This document shows positions 16,349 through 23,471 of a DNA stretch of 23,471 bases, piece after piece. This stretch comes from Deltaproteobacteria bacterium (lineage in GTDB: Bacteria; Desulfobacterota; Syntrophia; Syntrophales; UBA5619). Location: assembly GCA_021372695.1 (NCBI GenBank), contig JAJFTY010000175.1:1-23471 (forward strand). Direction: 5' to 3'. Made by a program: the position numbers and the translations under genes. Under the pieces are notes generated by a model that was not told the DNA's origin, searched no databases, and saw only the letters and a program-made list of their open reading frames with translations. Position 1 is the stretch's first letter; every line of letters begins with the position of its first letter.

Positions 16349-17470
16349 TCATCCTGCGAGTCTTCCATCGAAATCAATCCCCTTCTCCGGTTTCAAGGGA
16401 AATTGGATCGGCTTTTTGTCCCTGTTGGAGCGATATATGGCCGTAAAGAGTTCAACGGTTCTTCGGCCGTCTTCACCGTCCACCAGAGCCCTTTTCCGCC
16501 GCGAGACCGCATGGGCAAAATCTTCAAATTGTCTTTGATGGAAATAGTGCGTCGGGTCGATTTTTCCAAAAAAATCGGTATCCTCCTTCTTCCATTTATC
16601 CAACAGGGCCTCCTCGCCTTTCACCGTCCAGAGATCATTGTAAGGAGGCTCGGCAACCCCGGACATTCCCGCAATAAACATGGCGCCACTGTCTGTTTGA
16701 ACCCCAATGGATGCGCCGTTTTCTCCGTGAACATGCACCTGCCCGAACAAAGCGGGATTTTGGGAGTTGCTCACGACGATATTTCCCAATCCGCCGTTCT
16801 TGAATTTTATCACTGCGAGCGCGGTATCATCCACTTCAATATAAGGATGGTTCAGGTTTCCCCAATAACCGAACAGTTCATCGATGGGTCCCATGTACCA
16901 GAGCAGCAGGTCCAGTTGATGAGGTGCCTGATTGACGAGAACCCCGCCGCCTTCTTCGTTCCATGTGCCCCGCCAGGGATCGCTTTGATAATAGTTTTCA
17001 TCCCGCCAGCCGAGCATGGCGATCGTGCCCAGAACCGGTCTGCCGATTTTACCGGCATCGATCGCCCTTTTCACTCTCAAAACCGGTTCATAGAACCGTC
17101 TTTGAGAGATGGTGCCGAGAAGAACATCTTTTTGCCTTGCAGCCTCGATCATGGCATCGCAATCTTCCAGCGTTGACGCCAGCGGTTTTTCCACCAGGAC
17201 ATGCGATCCTGCATGGATCGCCTTCAGGACAGTATCTCTATGGGCGGGATGGGGAGTACAGATCGTTACGAAATCGATACTCGAGCCATGAATCATTTCC
17301 TCGATGTCGCAATAGGGTTTCAGGCCATACTGGTCTGCGAACATTTTCGCTTTCGAAATGTCCCGGCTGTACACGGCTGCGAATTCGGTGTCTTTTAAAT
17401 TCTTTAATGCCTTCGCATGCAGATGGGTCACTTTGCCGACCCCGACAACGGCGGTTCTTAATTTCTTCAT
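16349..17470 (-). CDS. Gfo/Idh/MocA-family oxidoreductase
   Basis: A 373-aa NAD(P)-dependent sugar or cyclitol dehydrogenase. The N-terminal Rossmann fold starts with VVGVGKVTHLHAKAL, the family motif EKP is at 94-96 (VLVEKPLA), and the C-terminal alpha/beta domain carries GGGVLVNQAPHQLDLLLWYMG, where His184 is the usual catalytic histidine. Two in-frame ATGs occur at 17476 and 17470; the second has better spacing from AAAGG and is used here. Members oxidise inositols, glucose-fructose, aldoses or amino-sugars, so the substrate is open. It lies between the zinc dehydrogenase (25 bp upstream) and the DenD-like gene and belongs to the same catabolic arm. Its GC content is roughly ten points below that of denD by sampling. 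Confidence 0.93.
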   Translation of the reverse strand: MKKLRTAVVGVGKVTHLHAKALKNLKDTEFAAVYSRDISKAKMFADQYGLKPYCDIEEMIHGSSIDFVTICTPHPAHRDTVLKAIHAGSHVLVEKPLASTLEDCDAMIEAARQKDVLLGTISQRRFYEPVLRVKRAIDAGKIGRPVLGTIAMLGWRDENYYQSDPWRGTWNEEGGGVLVNQAPHQLDLLLWYMGPIDELFGYWGNLNHPYIEVDDTALAVIKFKNGGLGNIVVSNSQNPALFGQVHVHGENGASIGVQTDSGAMFIAGMSGVAEPPYNDLWTVKGEEALLDKWKKEDTDFFGKIDPTHYFHQRQFEDFAHAVSRRKRALVDGEDGRRTVELFTAIYRSNRDKKPIQFPLKPEKGIDFDGRLAG

Positions 17471-17495
17471 CGTCATCCCACCTTTACTGCTTTTA

Positions 17496-18530
17496 TCAGG
17501 GGGTAAGGATAACCTTCATCAACCCGGGTTCCTTGTCGTACAATCGTTTAAACCACGATGCTCCTTCCGAAAGCGGGGCGACCGCGCTGATCAGGGAATC
17601 GACATCTATTTTTCTGCTGGCGATCATATCCATGCAGGCCGGATATTCTCCATTCGATCCACACGATCCATACAGGGTAATTTCTCTTGTTACGGCCGCC
17701 TGAAGGGGAAAATCAATGGTTGCACTTAAATTGCCGACAAGCGTCAAACTCCCCCCCTTCTTGATCACATTGATTCCAGTGTTCACGGCAGGAGAAATTC
17801 CCACGACCTCGAATGCGCAATCGGCTCCTCTGTCGCGGGTTAATCTTAAGACTTCCGCTTCCACATTGCCCCCCTTTGGGTCAAATCCAAAATCTGCGCC
17901 CAACTGTTTGGCAAAGGCCAGTTTCCCTTCGTCGATATCGACCGCAATGATCTTTCCGCAACCGGCGAGCCTCAACGATTGAATCACCAGCAGTCCGATC
18001 ATCCCGGCGCCGACCACGACAGCAGTATCATCCAAGCGGATCGGCGTTCTGTTTACGGCATGAAACGCGATGGAGAGCGCTTCAACCATTGCAGCCTGCT
18101 CGAAGGTAATTCCTTCGGGAAGCCTATAAAGAATGTGCTGGGGGACTACGATATATTCCGCAAAGGCCCCATGCTGTCGGTACTCTTTGCAGGAAACACC
18201 GGCAACACGCCGATTATCGCAGAGATTGATCTGACCCAGTCGGCAGAAATGGCACTTCCCGCAATAAATTGTGGAATCAAATGTTACCCTGTCCCCTTTT
18301 GCCCAGGGGGTCACATTTTTCCCAATTTCCGCGATGGTTCCTGAAGCTTCGTGTCCCATGACAATGGGAGGGATCCTTCTTCCGGTACTCCCGTCCATTC
18401 CATGAACGTCGCTGCCGCATATTCCGCATGCTTTCACCTGTATGAGAACTTCATCACCACTCTTGATTATGGGTCTATCCATGTCGATATATCCGAACAT
18501 ATTGTATTCTTTCAACATGAGAGCTTTCAT
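17496..18530 (-). CDS. zinc-dependent medium-chain alcohol/polyol dehydrogenase
   Basis: A 344-aa MDR-family dehydrogenase of the sorbitol/threonine dehydrogenase type. The catalytic zinc site is visible as CGICGSDVH (Cys38) and GHEASG (His60, Glu61). The structural zinc lobe is CGKCHFCRLGQINLC (Cys90, 93, 96, 104). The NAD-binding loop is VVGAGMIGLLVIQ, followed by an acidic AVDID that favours NAD. The start at 18530 (MKALMLKEYN) has GGAAGGAG 8 nt upstream; the frame extends to 18611 without support. Probable role: oxidation of a secondary hydroxyl of a polyol or sugar acid, as first enzyme after the regulator. Substrate specificity cannot be read from these motifs. Confidence 0.93.
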   Translation of the reverse strand: MKALMLKEYNMFGYIDMDRPIIKSGDEVLIQVKACGICGSDVHGMDGSTGRRIPPIVMGHEASGTIAEIGKNVTPWAKGDRVTFDSTIYCGKCHFCRLGQINLCDNRRVAGVSCKEYRQHGAFAEYIVVPQHILYRLPEGITFEQAAMVEALSIAFHAVNRTPIRLDDTAVVVGAGMIGLLVIQSLRLAGCGKIIAVDIDEGKLAFAKQLGADFGFDPKGGNVEAEVLRLTRDRGADCAFEVVGISPAVNTGINVIKKGGSLTLVGNLSATIDFPLQAAVTREITLYGSCGSNGEYPACMDMIASRKIDVDSLISAVAPLSEGASWFKRLYDKEPGLMKVILTP

Positions 18531-18588
18531 TTGGTTTCTCCTTCCAGAAATACTACCATAAAAAATGGGACCGATTTTGGCCAGATCA

Positions 18589-19302
18589 TCACTTTCGGCC
18601 AGATTTCTCATTCAATTTGAGAATCGCCTGAATGGTCTCTTGGATGTGCGCGTCCATCAACGTCTCACACGCAGCCTTGTCCCTGTTTTTCAGTGCGTCA
18701 ATCAACTTCCGGTGATATCGGAGCCCGATTTCGCAGCCGATCAACTTGACGACATCGATCATGGCCGTTGATATTATTTCATTAATTATTCCACATACTT
18801 TAGTTATTATCGGGTTATGCGCGATCTGCGCGATCCGGTAATGGAAAGAATGGTCCGCCGTCGCGTGTTTGGCCGGTTTATCGGTACACGATAGCATTGT
18901 CGCGTACGTTTCTTCCAGGTACTCTATATCTTTATCCGTAATTTTGGGAACCGCCAGACCGATTGTGCCTTTCTCGATGATTTTACGGTATACCAGGACC
19001 GTGATGAGGTCTTGGTTCTTACTGATCTGCATCAAGGGATGGAGCGTGTCCACCGCGCTGATCATCGAAAAATCGTTGACGAAAGTTCCTCCGCCATGCC
19101 TGGTTTCCACCAGGCCGAGAATTCCCAGTTGCTGAATCGCAGACCGAACCGTGACCCGACTCACACCGAAGGATTCGCAGAGTTCATTCTCTGAAGGCAA
19201 TTTATCGCCGATTCTCCAAACGCCCTTCATGAGCTTCGATTTAAGCTGTACATACACCTGCGAACGGAGAGATTCGGTCTTTACCCTCTTCAACTTCGGC
19301 AC
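18589..19302 (-). CDS. GntR-family transcriptional regulator, FadR/FCD subfamily
   Basis: A 237-aa regulator. The N-terminal winged helix (12-77) has the GntR signature LPSENELCESFGVSRVTVRSAIQQLGILGLVETRHGGGTFV. The C-terminal all-helical FCD domain has the metal-ligand pattern Asp150/His154 (ADHSFHYRIAQ), His197 and His219. The start is GTG at 19302 with AAGGAG 8 nt upstream. FCD regulators usually bind an organic acid or sugar acid and control the neighbouring catabolic and transport genes. It is placed between the two divergent arms, with 58 bp to the dehydrogenase gene, so it probably controls both arms and itself. Confidence 0.93.
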   Translation of the reverse strand: MPKLKRVKTESLRSQVYVQLKSKLMKGVWRIGDKLPSENELCESFGVSRVTVRSAIQQLGILGLVETRHGGGTFVNDFSMISAVDTLHPLMQISKNQDLITVLVYRKIIEKGTIGLAVPKITDKDIEYLEETYATMLSCTDKPAKHATADHSFHYRIAQIAHNPIITKVCGIINEIISTAMIDVVKLIGCEIGLRYHRKLIDALKNRDKAACETLMDAHIQETIQAILKLNEKSGRK

Positions 19303-19341
19303 GGCGCGGCTCCTTGTCTGAGGTGGTACCCTATCGAAATG

Positions 19342-19371
19342 AATTTAGTATATAAGTACGATATATGGCAA
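19342..19371 (-). promoter_or_regulatory. candidate promoter of the GntR regulator arm
   Basis: On the minus strand TTGCCA (19371-19366), an 18-bp AT-rich spacer and TAAATT (19347-19342), about 40 nt from the GTG start. The spacer is made of overlapping TATATAAGTACGATATAT-type repeats (19349-19366), where a repressor could bind. Confidence 0.35.
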
Positions 19372-19596
19372 ATCTTTTTTGCCGTTTGCGGCAAGGAACG
19401 TAGATCTCGGGACAACCTGTCTGTACAAACCGGTCCGGCGCCCTGGTTCCCGGCCATCATTTCGGATGATGACTCAAAGGGTGACCGAAATCGAAGGCGA
19501 TCTATCGCCGAACCGATTACCGGGTTACCGCGGGGAGCGGATGGGAAGCGATCCCAGGCCCGAGATGTTTCATCCGGAAAAAAGATAACGACTCAC

Positions 19597-19607
19597 TTGT
19601 CACACAA
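19597..19607. promoter_or_regulatory. candidate GntR/FCD operator
   Basis: TTGTCACACAA is an inverted repeat (TTGT/ACAA around CAC) and fits the TNGTNNNACNA pattern known for FadR-subfamily GntR operators. It lies upstream of the plus-strand promoter candidates, between the two divergent arms. A match of this length can occur by chance and only one copy was found in the gap. Confidence 0.35.
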
Positions 19608-19679
19608 CCTACAACAATGCAAGAAGGAAAGTGTGAATAACCGGTGTGTTCCGGCAGCGCAGTTTGTGATAAAATTTTC

Positions 19680-19708
19680 TTGACATCCCGGATTCTTTTC
19701 CGTACCGT
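19680..19708 (+). promoter_or_regulatory. candidate promoter of the sugar-binding protein operon
   Basis: A perfect TTGACA (19680-19685) is followed by 17 bp and TACCGT (19703-19708); this -10 is poor and lies inside the first direct repeat. An alternative is the extended -10-like TGATAAAAT at 19667-19675 with no good -35. One of the two probably starts the plus-strand arm. Confidence 0.35.
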
Positions 19709-19883
19709 CGACGTTCAGAGAGCAACTTCTTACCCGTAACAAAAGTTCGTACCGTCGAGCAGGCGGGAGAGCAACTTCTTACCGATAACAAAAACGTTCA
19801 TACCGTCAAGCAGCGAGAAGCAATTTCTTGCCGATAGCAGGGAGTGCGTACCGTCGCAGGGGGTAACTTCTTATCAATCACAT
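19697..19883 (+). repeat. four imperfect direct repeats of about 48 bp upstream of the binding-protein gene
   Basis: Each unit contains TACCGTC (starting at 19703, 19750, 19801, 19849; spacing 47, 51, 48) and then AACTTCTT or AATTTCTT (starting at 19724, 19773, 19822, 19865; spacing 49, 49, 43). In units 1-3 this is followed by a CCGATAACA-like tail. The last unit is shortened and degenerate and ends against the AGGAGG of the next gene. The units are not identical and have no constant-length spacer, so this is not a CRISPR. It could be a multi-site operator or a repeated RNA element in the leader. Confidence 0.75.
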
Positions 19884-19898
19884 GAAAGGAGGAACGTG

Positions 19899-21245
19899 AT
19901 GAAGGACCATCGGAAGGGGAAGACCAAGGGAAAGTTAAGCCGGCGTGATTTTCTCAAGGCAGGAGCGGCCGGCTTGGGTGTTGCTGCCATAGGAGGGCTG
20001 TTGCCTGACATGCTTCTTGCCGCCAAGGCCCCGGCATTCAAGAAAGGAACCAAACTCTCCATCCTGCAGGGTTCCTATTTCATTGCGCCCTCGCAGGATC
20101 TGTACAAGAGGCAGGCTCAGGAGTGGGGCGAGGCGAACGGCGTTGAGATGTCCTGCGACTTCCTGAACTGGCCGGATCTGCAACCCAAGATCGCGGCCTC
20201 CGTGCAGGCCGGTGGTTACGACATCGTCGAGCTGTGGGGCGGATGGAACTATCTGTATAAAGACAATCTGGTCGAGGTGGCCGATATTGCGGAGCCTTTC
20301 GGGAAGAGAAATGGTGGATGGGAAAGATATGTTGAGCTCTCCTACAAGGTTGGAAACCGCTGTCTGGGAGTTCCCCATGGTTACTCCAATGGCTCCATGG
20401 CCTACCGGATCAGTTGGTTCAAAGAAGCCGGATGCCCGAACGCCGAGGACGGGAACAAAGTTGACCTGACCTGGGAGGAGTACTTCGCCATCGGCAAGAA
20501 GTGTAAGGCAAATGGCCACCCATTCGGGCAGGCCCTCGGCCACAGCACCGGGGATCCTCCGGGGGTTTGCTATCCGTACATGTGGGCCTACGGTGCCATG
20601 GAAGTGGCAAAGGACGGCAAGACCATCGCCTTCAATAAGCCCCAGTTCGTGGAGGGAATGCGGACGTTCATCCAGGGCTGGAAGGATGCCTATGACGAAA
20701 CCGGAACTTCCTGGGACGACAGCAATAACAACCGCGCTTATCTTGCCGGACAACTCTCCAGCACCTTCAACGGCTCCAGCATCTATTTTACCGCAAAGAA
20801 GAATCAGCCGGAGATCGCCGCGGACACGCACCACATGCTCATTCCCAAGGGGCCGGCCGGCCGGTTCTACTGGCTGGACACCCGGACGTTCGCCATCCTG
20901 AAAAACTCAAAGAATGTGCCGGCAGCCAAGGCATTCCTGAAGTGGTGGTTCGAGGACAAGCAGTTCGGCGACTGGTGGCGGAGCCAGGAAGGATATATGC
21001 TTCAGCCGGTGAAAAAGTATTACGACGATCCTGTCTGGTTCAAGGATCCGAAAATGGCGCCCTTCCGGGAACAGCCCAAATACGGGCAGAATATGGGCTT
21101 TGCGGGGCCGCCGAATGAAAAAGCAGCTTTGGCGTGGTCAAAGTACATCATCGTGGACACTTTTGCCAAAGCCGTCCAGGGCGGGGATGCCAAAGCGGCG
21201 GTTGAATGGGGAGCGGAACAGCTGAAACGGATCTATGGCAGGTAA
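19899..21245 (+). CDS. sugar ABC transporter substrate-binding protein, family 1, Tat-exported
   Basis: A 448-aa periplasmic binding protein. The N-terminus carries a twin-arginine signal, SRRDFLK (14-20), followed by a hydrophobic segment AGAAGLGVAAIGGLL and an Ala-rich cleavage region (LLAAKAPA). The mature part begins KKGTKLSILQGSYF and has the SBP_bac_1 features (WGEANGVEMSCDFLNWPDLQPKIAASVQAGGYDIVEL, AAKAFLKWWFE). AGGAGG lies 6 nt before the ATG at 19899; a GTG at 19896 in the same frame is too close to that site. Tat export of an SBP suggests cytoplasmic folding or a bound cofactor. It is first in the plus-strand arm and recognises an unknown sugar or sugar acid. Confidence 0.93.
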   Translation: MKDHRKGKTKGKLSRRDFLKAGAAGLGVAAIGGLLPDMLLAAKAPAFKKGTKLSILQGSYFIAPSQDLYKRQAQEWGEANGVEMSCDFLNWPDLQPKIAASVQAGGYDIVELWGGWNYLYKDNLVEVADIAEPFGKRNGGWERYVELSYKVGNRCLGVPHGYSNGSMAYRISWFKEAGCPNAEDGNKVDLTWEEYFAIGKKCKANGHPFGQALGHSTGDPPGVCYPYMWAYGAMEVAKDGKTIAFNKPQFVEGMRTFIQGWKDAYDETGTSWDDSNNNRAYLAGQLSSTFNGSSIYFTAKKNQPEIAADTHHMLIPKGPAGRFYWLDTRTFAILKNSKNVPAAKAFLKWWFEDKQFGDWWRSQEGYMLQPVKKYYDDPVWFKDPKMAPFREQPKYGQNMGFAGPPNEKAALAWSKYIIVDTFAKAVQGGDAKAAVEWGAEQLKRIYGR

Positions 21246-21255
21246 TTGCTACTGA

Positions 21256-21288
21256 TAGAGGGGATGGATCGGAAACCCATCCCCTCTA
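21256..21288 (+). terminator. strong stem-loop between binding-protein and permease genes (attenuator-like)
   Basis: A perfect 12-bp stem TAGAGGGGATGG/CCATCCCCTCTA (21256-21267 with 21277-21288) begins just 11 nt after the stop of the binding-protein gene and is followed by TTTAAG. The T run is too short for an efficient terminator, so partial termination or 3'-end protection, giving more binding protein than permease, is likely. Confidence 0.65.
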
Positions 21289-21447
21289 TTTAAGATATCT
21301 TATTCAGCCTATTGAATTGATGTAAATACCAGGATTGAATCCCTTCACCCCTCCTTTGCAAAGGCTGGAATCCCCCGCTCTGAAGAGAGCAGGGAAAGGT
21401 TTGGGTCATTACGGACTCCTCAGAGATCGAACGAAAGGGGGTTTCTT
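21289..21447 (+). other. leader of the permease genes with a second hairpin
   Basis: No gene is seen. There is a 12-bp palindrome CCTTTGCAAAGG (21353-21364) and a hairpin GCTCT/AGAGC with a GAAG loop extended by CCC/GGG (21373-21394). No promoter is convincing, so the permeases are probably read from the upstream promoter. The AAAGGGGG ribosome site of the first permease is at 21434-21441. Confidence 0.4.
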
Positions 21448-22383
21448 TTGAGCCGTCCAAAGGGCATGTCTCCTCCGGCAGCCAATCCTCGATCAGGATC
21501 CTTTTCCATGAGGGACTTTTTTGACACGGAAAGGAATCTCGGCATCATTCTCATGTTGCCCGGGGCCATCCTCCTGATTGCCTTCATGGCCTATCCTTTT
21601 TTGCTCGGCATCTGGCTCTCTCTGACGGACAGCATGATCGGACGAGCCGGGGAATTTATCGGACTCAGGAATTTTACGGATCTGCTGACCGACACCATCT
21701 TTCACCAAACCGCCAAGAATACGCTCATATATGCCCTGGTCACCGTCCCCTTCAAAGCCATGCTCGGCTTGGGGCTGGCTTTGGTCCTGAACCGGCATAT
21801 GCGGTTCAGCAGCCCCGTCCGGGCCGCCGTGATGATGCCCTGGATCGTTCCCACCGCTCTCAGTTCCCTGGGTTGGTTCATGATCTTTGATCCAGTCTTC
21901 AGCCCGATCAGCTGGCTCTTTAAACATTTGGGATTCATCAGTAAGAACATCAATTTCCTGGGGGACCCCATTTTGGCGATTTCCTCGGTTTGCTGGGCCA
22001 ATATCTGGCGGGGGGTCCCCTTTTTCGGAATCACCATCCTTGCCGGGCTGCAGTCGGTTCCCCAGGAGCTGCATGAGGCCGCGGCGATCGACGGGGCCTC
22101 GGTCTGGCACCGGTTCCGTCACGTGACCATCCCTTCGATCAAAGGGGTGGTCCTGATCGCCTCTCTCCTTTCCATCATCTGGACCTTTGCGGATTTCCAG
22201 CTTATCTATATTTTGACGAAGGGGGGACCGGCAAACCAGACCCATATTTTTGGAACCTATACTTATCAAATTGGCTTGTCGGCAACGGAAATCGGCATGG
22301 GCGCGGCCATTTCCCTGTACATGTTCCCCATTCTCGCCGTCTTCGCCATTCTGCTTCTCATCTATCTGCGAAAGGAACAATAA
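21448..22383 (+). CDS. sugar ABC transporter permease, MalF/UgpA type
   Basis: A 311-aa inner-membrane protein of the carbohydrate importer family 1. About 26 polar residues precede the first helix (LGIILMLPGAILLIAFMAYPFLLGIWLSLTDS), followed by five more membrane segments. The EAA coupling motif is ELHEAAAIDGASVWHRFRHVTIPSIKG, contacting the ATPase. The start is a TTG at 21448 supported by AAAGGGGG 6 nt upstream; the next ATGs inside the frame (codons 7 and 21) lack a ribosome site. It partners the following permease. No ATPase gene lies in the window, so the nucleotide-binding subunit is either beyond position 23471 or shared. Confidence 0.93.
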   Translation: MSRPKGMSPPAANPRSGSFSMRDFFDTERNLGIILMLPGAILLIAFMAYPFLLGIWLSLTDSMIGRAGEFIGLRNFTDLLTDTIFHQTAKNTLIYALVTVPFKAMLGLGLALVLNRHMRFSSPVRAAVMMPWIVPTALSSLGWFMIFDPVFSPISWLFKHLGFISKNINFLGDPILAISSVCWANIWRGVPFFGITILAGLQSVPQELHEAAAIDGASVWHRFRHVTIPSIKGVVLIASLLSIIWTFADFQLIYILTKGGPANQTHIFGTYTYQIGLSATEIGMGAAISLYMFPILAVFAILLLIYLRKEQ

Positions 22384-22384
22384 C

Positions 22385-23230
22385 ATGGTTGGAAGCGACG
22401 TCTTTCGTGCCAAGTTTTTCAGCCTCTATCTGCCTCTGATGTTATATTTGGTCTTTCTCCTCTTCCCCTTTTATTGGATGCTGGTCGTTTCCTTCAAGCC
22501 CACGAACGACCTTTTCAATCTGAAATTCAGTCCGTTCTGGATCCAACAATTCACCCTGGAAAATTATCTGTATCTTTTCCAGAATACCGATTTTGTGACC
22601 TGGATGAAAAATACTCTTATTGTTTCGATCGTTTCAACGACTTTATCCTTGATATGCAGTATCTTCATCGGTTACGCCCTGGCCCGGCTGCGCTTTCCCG
22701 GGAGCAACTTCCTGGGGCTGGGAATCTTCTTGGCTTATCTGGTTCCCCCCACGCTCCTCTTCCTTCCCCTGGCGCAGGTTATTTCCAGCTTCGGTCTGAA
22801 CAACACCTACTGGGCTCTCATTCTCACCTATCCCACCCAACTGATTCCCTTTGCCTCCTGGCTCCTGATGGGATATTTTCGCACGATCCCGAAGGAAATC
22901 GAGGAAAGCGCCATGGCCGACGGCTGTTCGCGCATCCAGATCCTCTATCGCATGGTTTTGCCCCTATCCGTCCCGGGGCTCCTTTCCGCCGGGATTTTCT
23001 GTTTCACCCTTTGTTGGAATGAATTCCTTTATGCCTTAATTTTTATGTCGTCGGGGCCCATGAAAACGATTCCGGTCGGAACGGTCAGCGATCTGATCAA
23101 GGCCGACACCCTGTTCTGGGGTGCGCTCATGGCGTCCGCGGTTTTGGGATCCTTTCCCGTCGCTTTTATATATTCCTTTTTCGTGAAGCATTATGTCTCC
23201 GGCCTCACGGCCGGGGCCGTGAAAGGGTAG
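22385..23230 (+). CDS. sugar ABC transporter permease, MalG/UgpE type
   Basis: A 281-aa inner-membrane protein. Six hydrophobic segments start with LYLPLMLYLVFLLFPFYWMLVVSFKP, and the EAA loop is EIEESAMADGCSRIQILYRMVLPLSVPG. The ATG at 22385 comes one nucleotide after the stop of the first permease (TAA-C-ATG) and is preceded by AAAGGA, so the two are coupled. The open frame could begin at 22250 but that overlaps the previous gene. Together the two permeases form the channel for the Tat-exported binding protein. Confidence 0.94.
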   Translation: MVGSDVFRAKFFSLYLPLMLYLVFLLFPFYWMLVVSFKPTNDLFNLKFSPFWIQQFTLENYLYLFQNTDFVTWMKNTLIVSIVSTTLSLICSIFIGYALARLRFPGSNFLGLGIFLAYLVPPTLLFLPLAQVISSFGLNNTYWALILTYPTQLIPFASWLLMGYFRTIPKEIEESAMADGCSRIQILYRMVLPLSVPGLLSAGIFCFTLCWNEFLYALIFMSSGPMKTIPVGTVSDLIKADTLFWGALMASAVLGSFPVAFIYSFFVKHYVSGLTAGAVKG

Positions 23231-23234
23231 ATCT

Positions 23235-23471
23235 GTGAAAAAAAGAAAAAATGTCCTGCGCAGTCTTTTGAAGGCCGGGAAGCCCTCCCTGGGAGTGCAT
23301 GTCCATGTCACCTGGCCCGGGTTTGTGGAAGTCATCGGGCAAACCGGCGTCATCGACTACATCGAGTTCGCGGGGGAATATGCGCCCTACGACCTGTATT
23401 CCCTGGAAAATTTCGGTCGGGCCGTGGATCTCTTTCCGCACATGACCTCCATGATCAAGATCGATCAGGAC
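23235..23471 (+). CDS. HpcH/HpaI-family aldolase (partial, runs off the window)
   Basis: Only the first 79 residues are present. The start is GTG at 23235 with AAAGGG 7 nt upstream and 4 nt after the previous stop. The N-terminus (KNVLRSLLKAGKPSLGVHVHVTWPGFVEVIGQTGVIDYIEFAGEYAPYDL) fits the class II, metal-dependent HpcH/HpaI aldolases that cleave 2-keto-3-deoxy sugar acids or hydroxy-keto acids to pyruvate and an aldehyde. The usual opening LGxxxxxxxPxxxExxxxxGxDxxxxDxEH appears in a divergent form with Glu-Phe-Ala-Gly-Glu. It suggests the imported substrate ends in retro-aldol cleavage. The metal and catalytic residues lie beyond the window. Confidence 0.8.
   Translation, partial: MKKRKNVLRSLLKAGKPSLGVHVHVTWPGFVEVIGQTGVIDYIEFAGEYAPYDLYSLENFGRAVDLFPHMTSMIKIDQD

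Larger units (their letters stand above)
19303..19898. other. divergent control region of the sugar-acid locus
   Basis: About 596 bp without a supported gene; a 114-codon open frame at 19339-19683 has no recognisable content or ribosome site. The region contains a minus-strand promoter candidate for the GntR gene (19342-19371), a FadR-like palindrome (19597-19607), an extended -10-like TGATAAAAT (19667-19675), a plus-strand promoter candidate (19680-19708), and four direct repeats (19697-19883) running up to the binding-protein ribosome site. It is AT-richer than the coding DNA on the plus-strand side. Confidence 0.6.

Noticed and set aside
19339..19683. 114-codon open frame in the divergent control region
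   Set aside because: No ribosome site, no recognisable motif, and it covers both a promoter candidate and the palindrome, so it is most likely non-coding.
19697..19883. Possible CRISPR array
   Set aside because: Units differ from one another throughout and have no near-identical repeat alternating with unique spacers; no cas gene is present.

Overview
The window is about 23.5 kb of bacterial DNA. It is GC-rich (roughly 60-65% by eye) in its first two thirds, with AT-richer stretches after about 16.3 kb. Gene content points to a Gram-negative anaerobe of the Desulfobacterota (Syntrophus-like 'Deltaproteobacteria'): a PilT-type ATPase with a PilZ protein, a compact M50 site-2 protease, methylglyoxal synthase, a long two-domain ThyX-like protein and two binding-protein-dependent uptake systems. 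This assignment is inference from gene types; no rRNA or marker gene is present. No tRNA, CRISPR array, prophage or intact insertion sequence was seen.

Region 1 (1-8.6 kb) is about peptide or N-acyl amino-acid use. A DapA-superfamily lyase/synthase on the + strand (277-1173) has its own promoter. It converges on a six-gene minus-strand operon read from 8456 down to 1233: M20 metallopeptidase, family-5 solute-binding protein, two DppB/DppC-type permeases and two DppD/DppF-type ATPases. A good sigma70-like promoter precedes the peptidase. Intergenic inverted repeats lie between binding protein and permease and between the two ATPase genes; the latter resembles a dispersed REP/MITE-like element.

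Region 2 (8.9-14.4 kb) is mixed chromosomal. It holds a PilT-like ATPase translationally coupled to a PilZ protein (surface motility and c-di-GMP), a tiny exported-peptide gene with its own terminator, an M50 protease (minus), methylglyoxal synthase, a tandem-domain ThyX-family protein, and a decayed fragment of what looks like a membrane sensor gene.

Region 3 (14.4-23.5 kb, cut by the window end) is a divergent carbohydrate or sugar-acid catabolic locus. The minus strand carries a GntR/FCD regulator, a zinc alcohol dehydrogenase, a Gfo/Idh/MocA oxidoreductase, a DenD-type (D-erythronate dehydrogenase-like) enzyme and a classical SDR. The plus strand carries a Tat-exported family-1 sugar-binding protein, two MalF/MalG-type permeases and the beginning of an HpcH/HpaI-family aldolase. 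Between the two arms lies a 596-bp control region with a FadR-like palindrome and four imperfect direct repeats of about 48 bp just before the binding-protein gene. The likely logic is import of a sugar acid or polyol, several oxidations, then retro-aldol cleavage, under GntR control. The enzyme combination does not match any complete pathway I know, and this locus is the best candidate for an undescribed system in the window.
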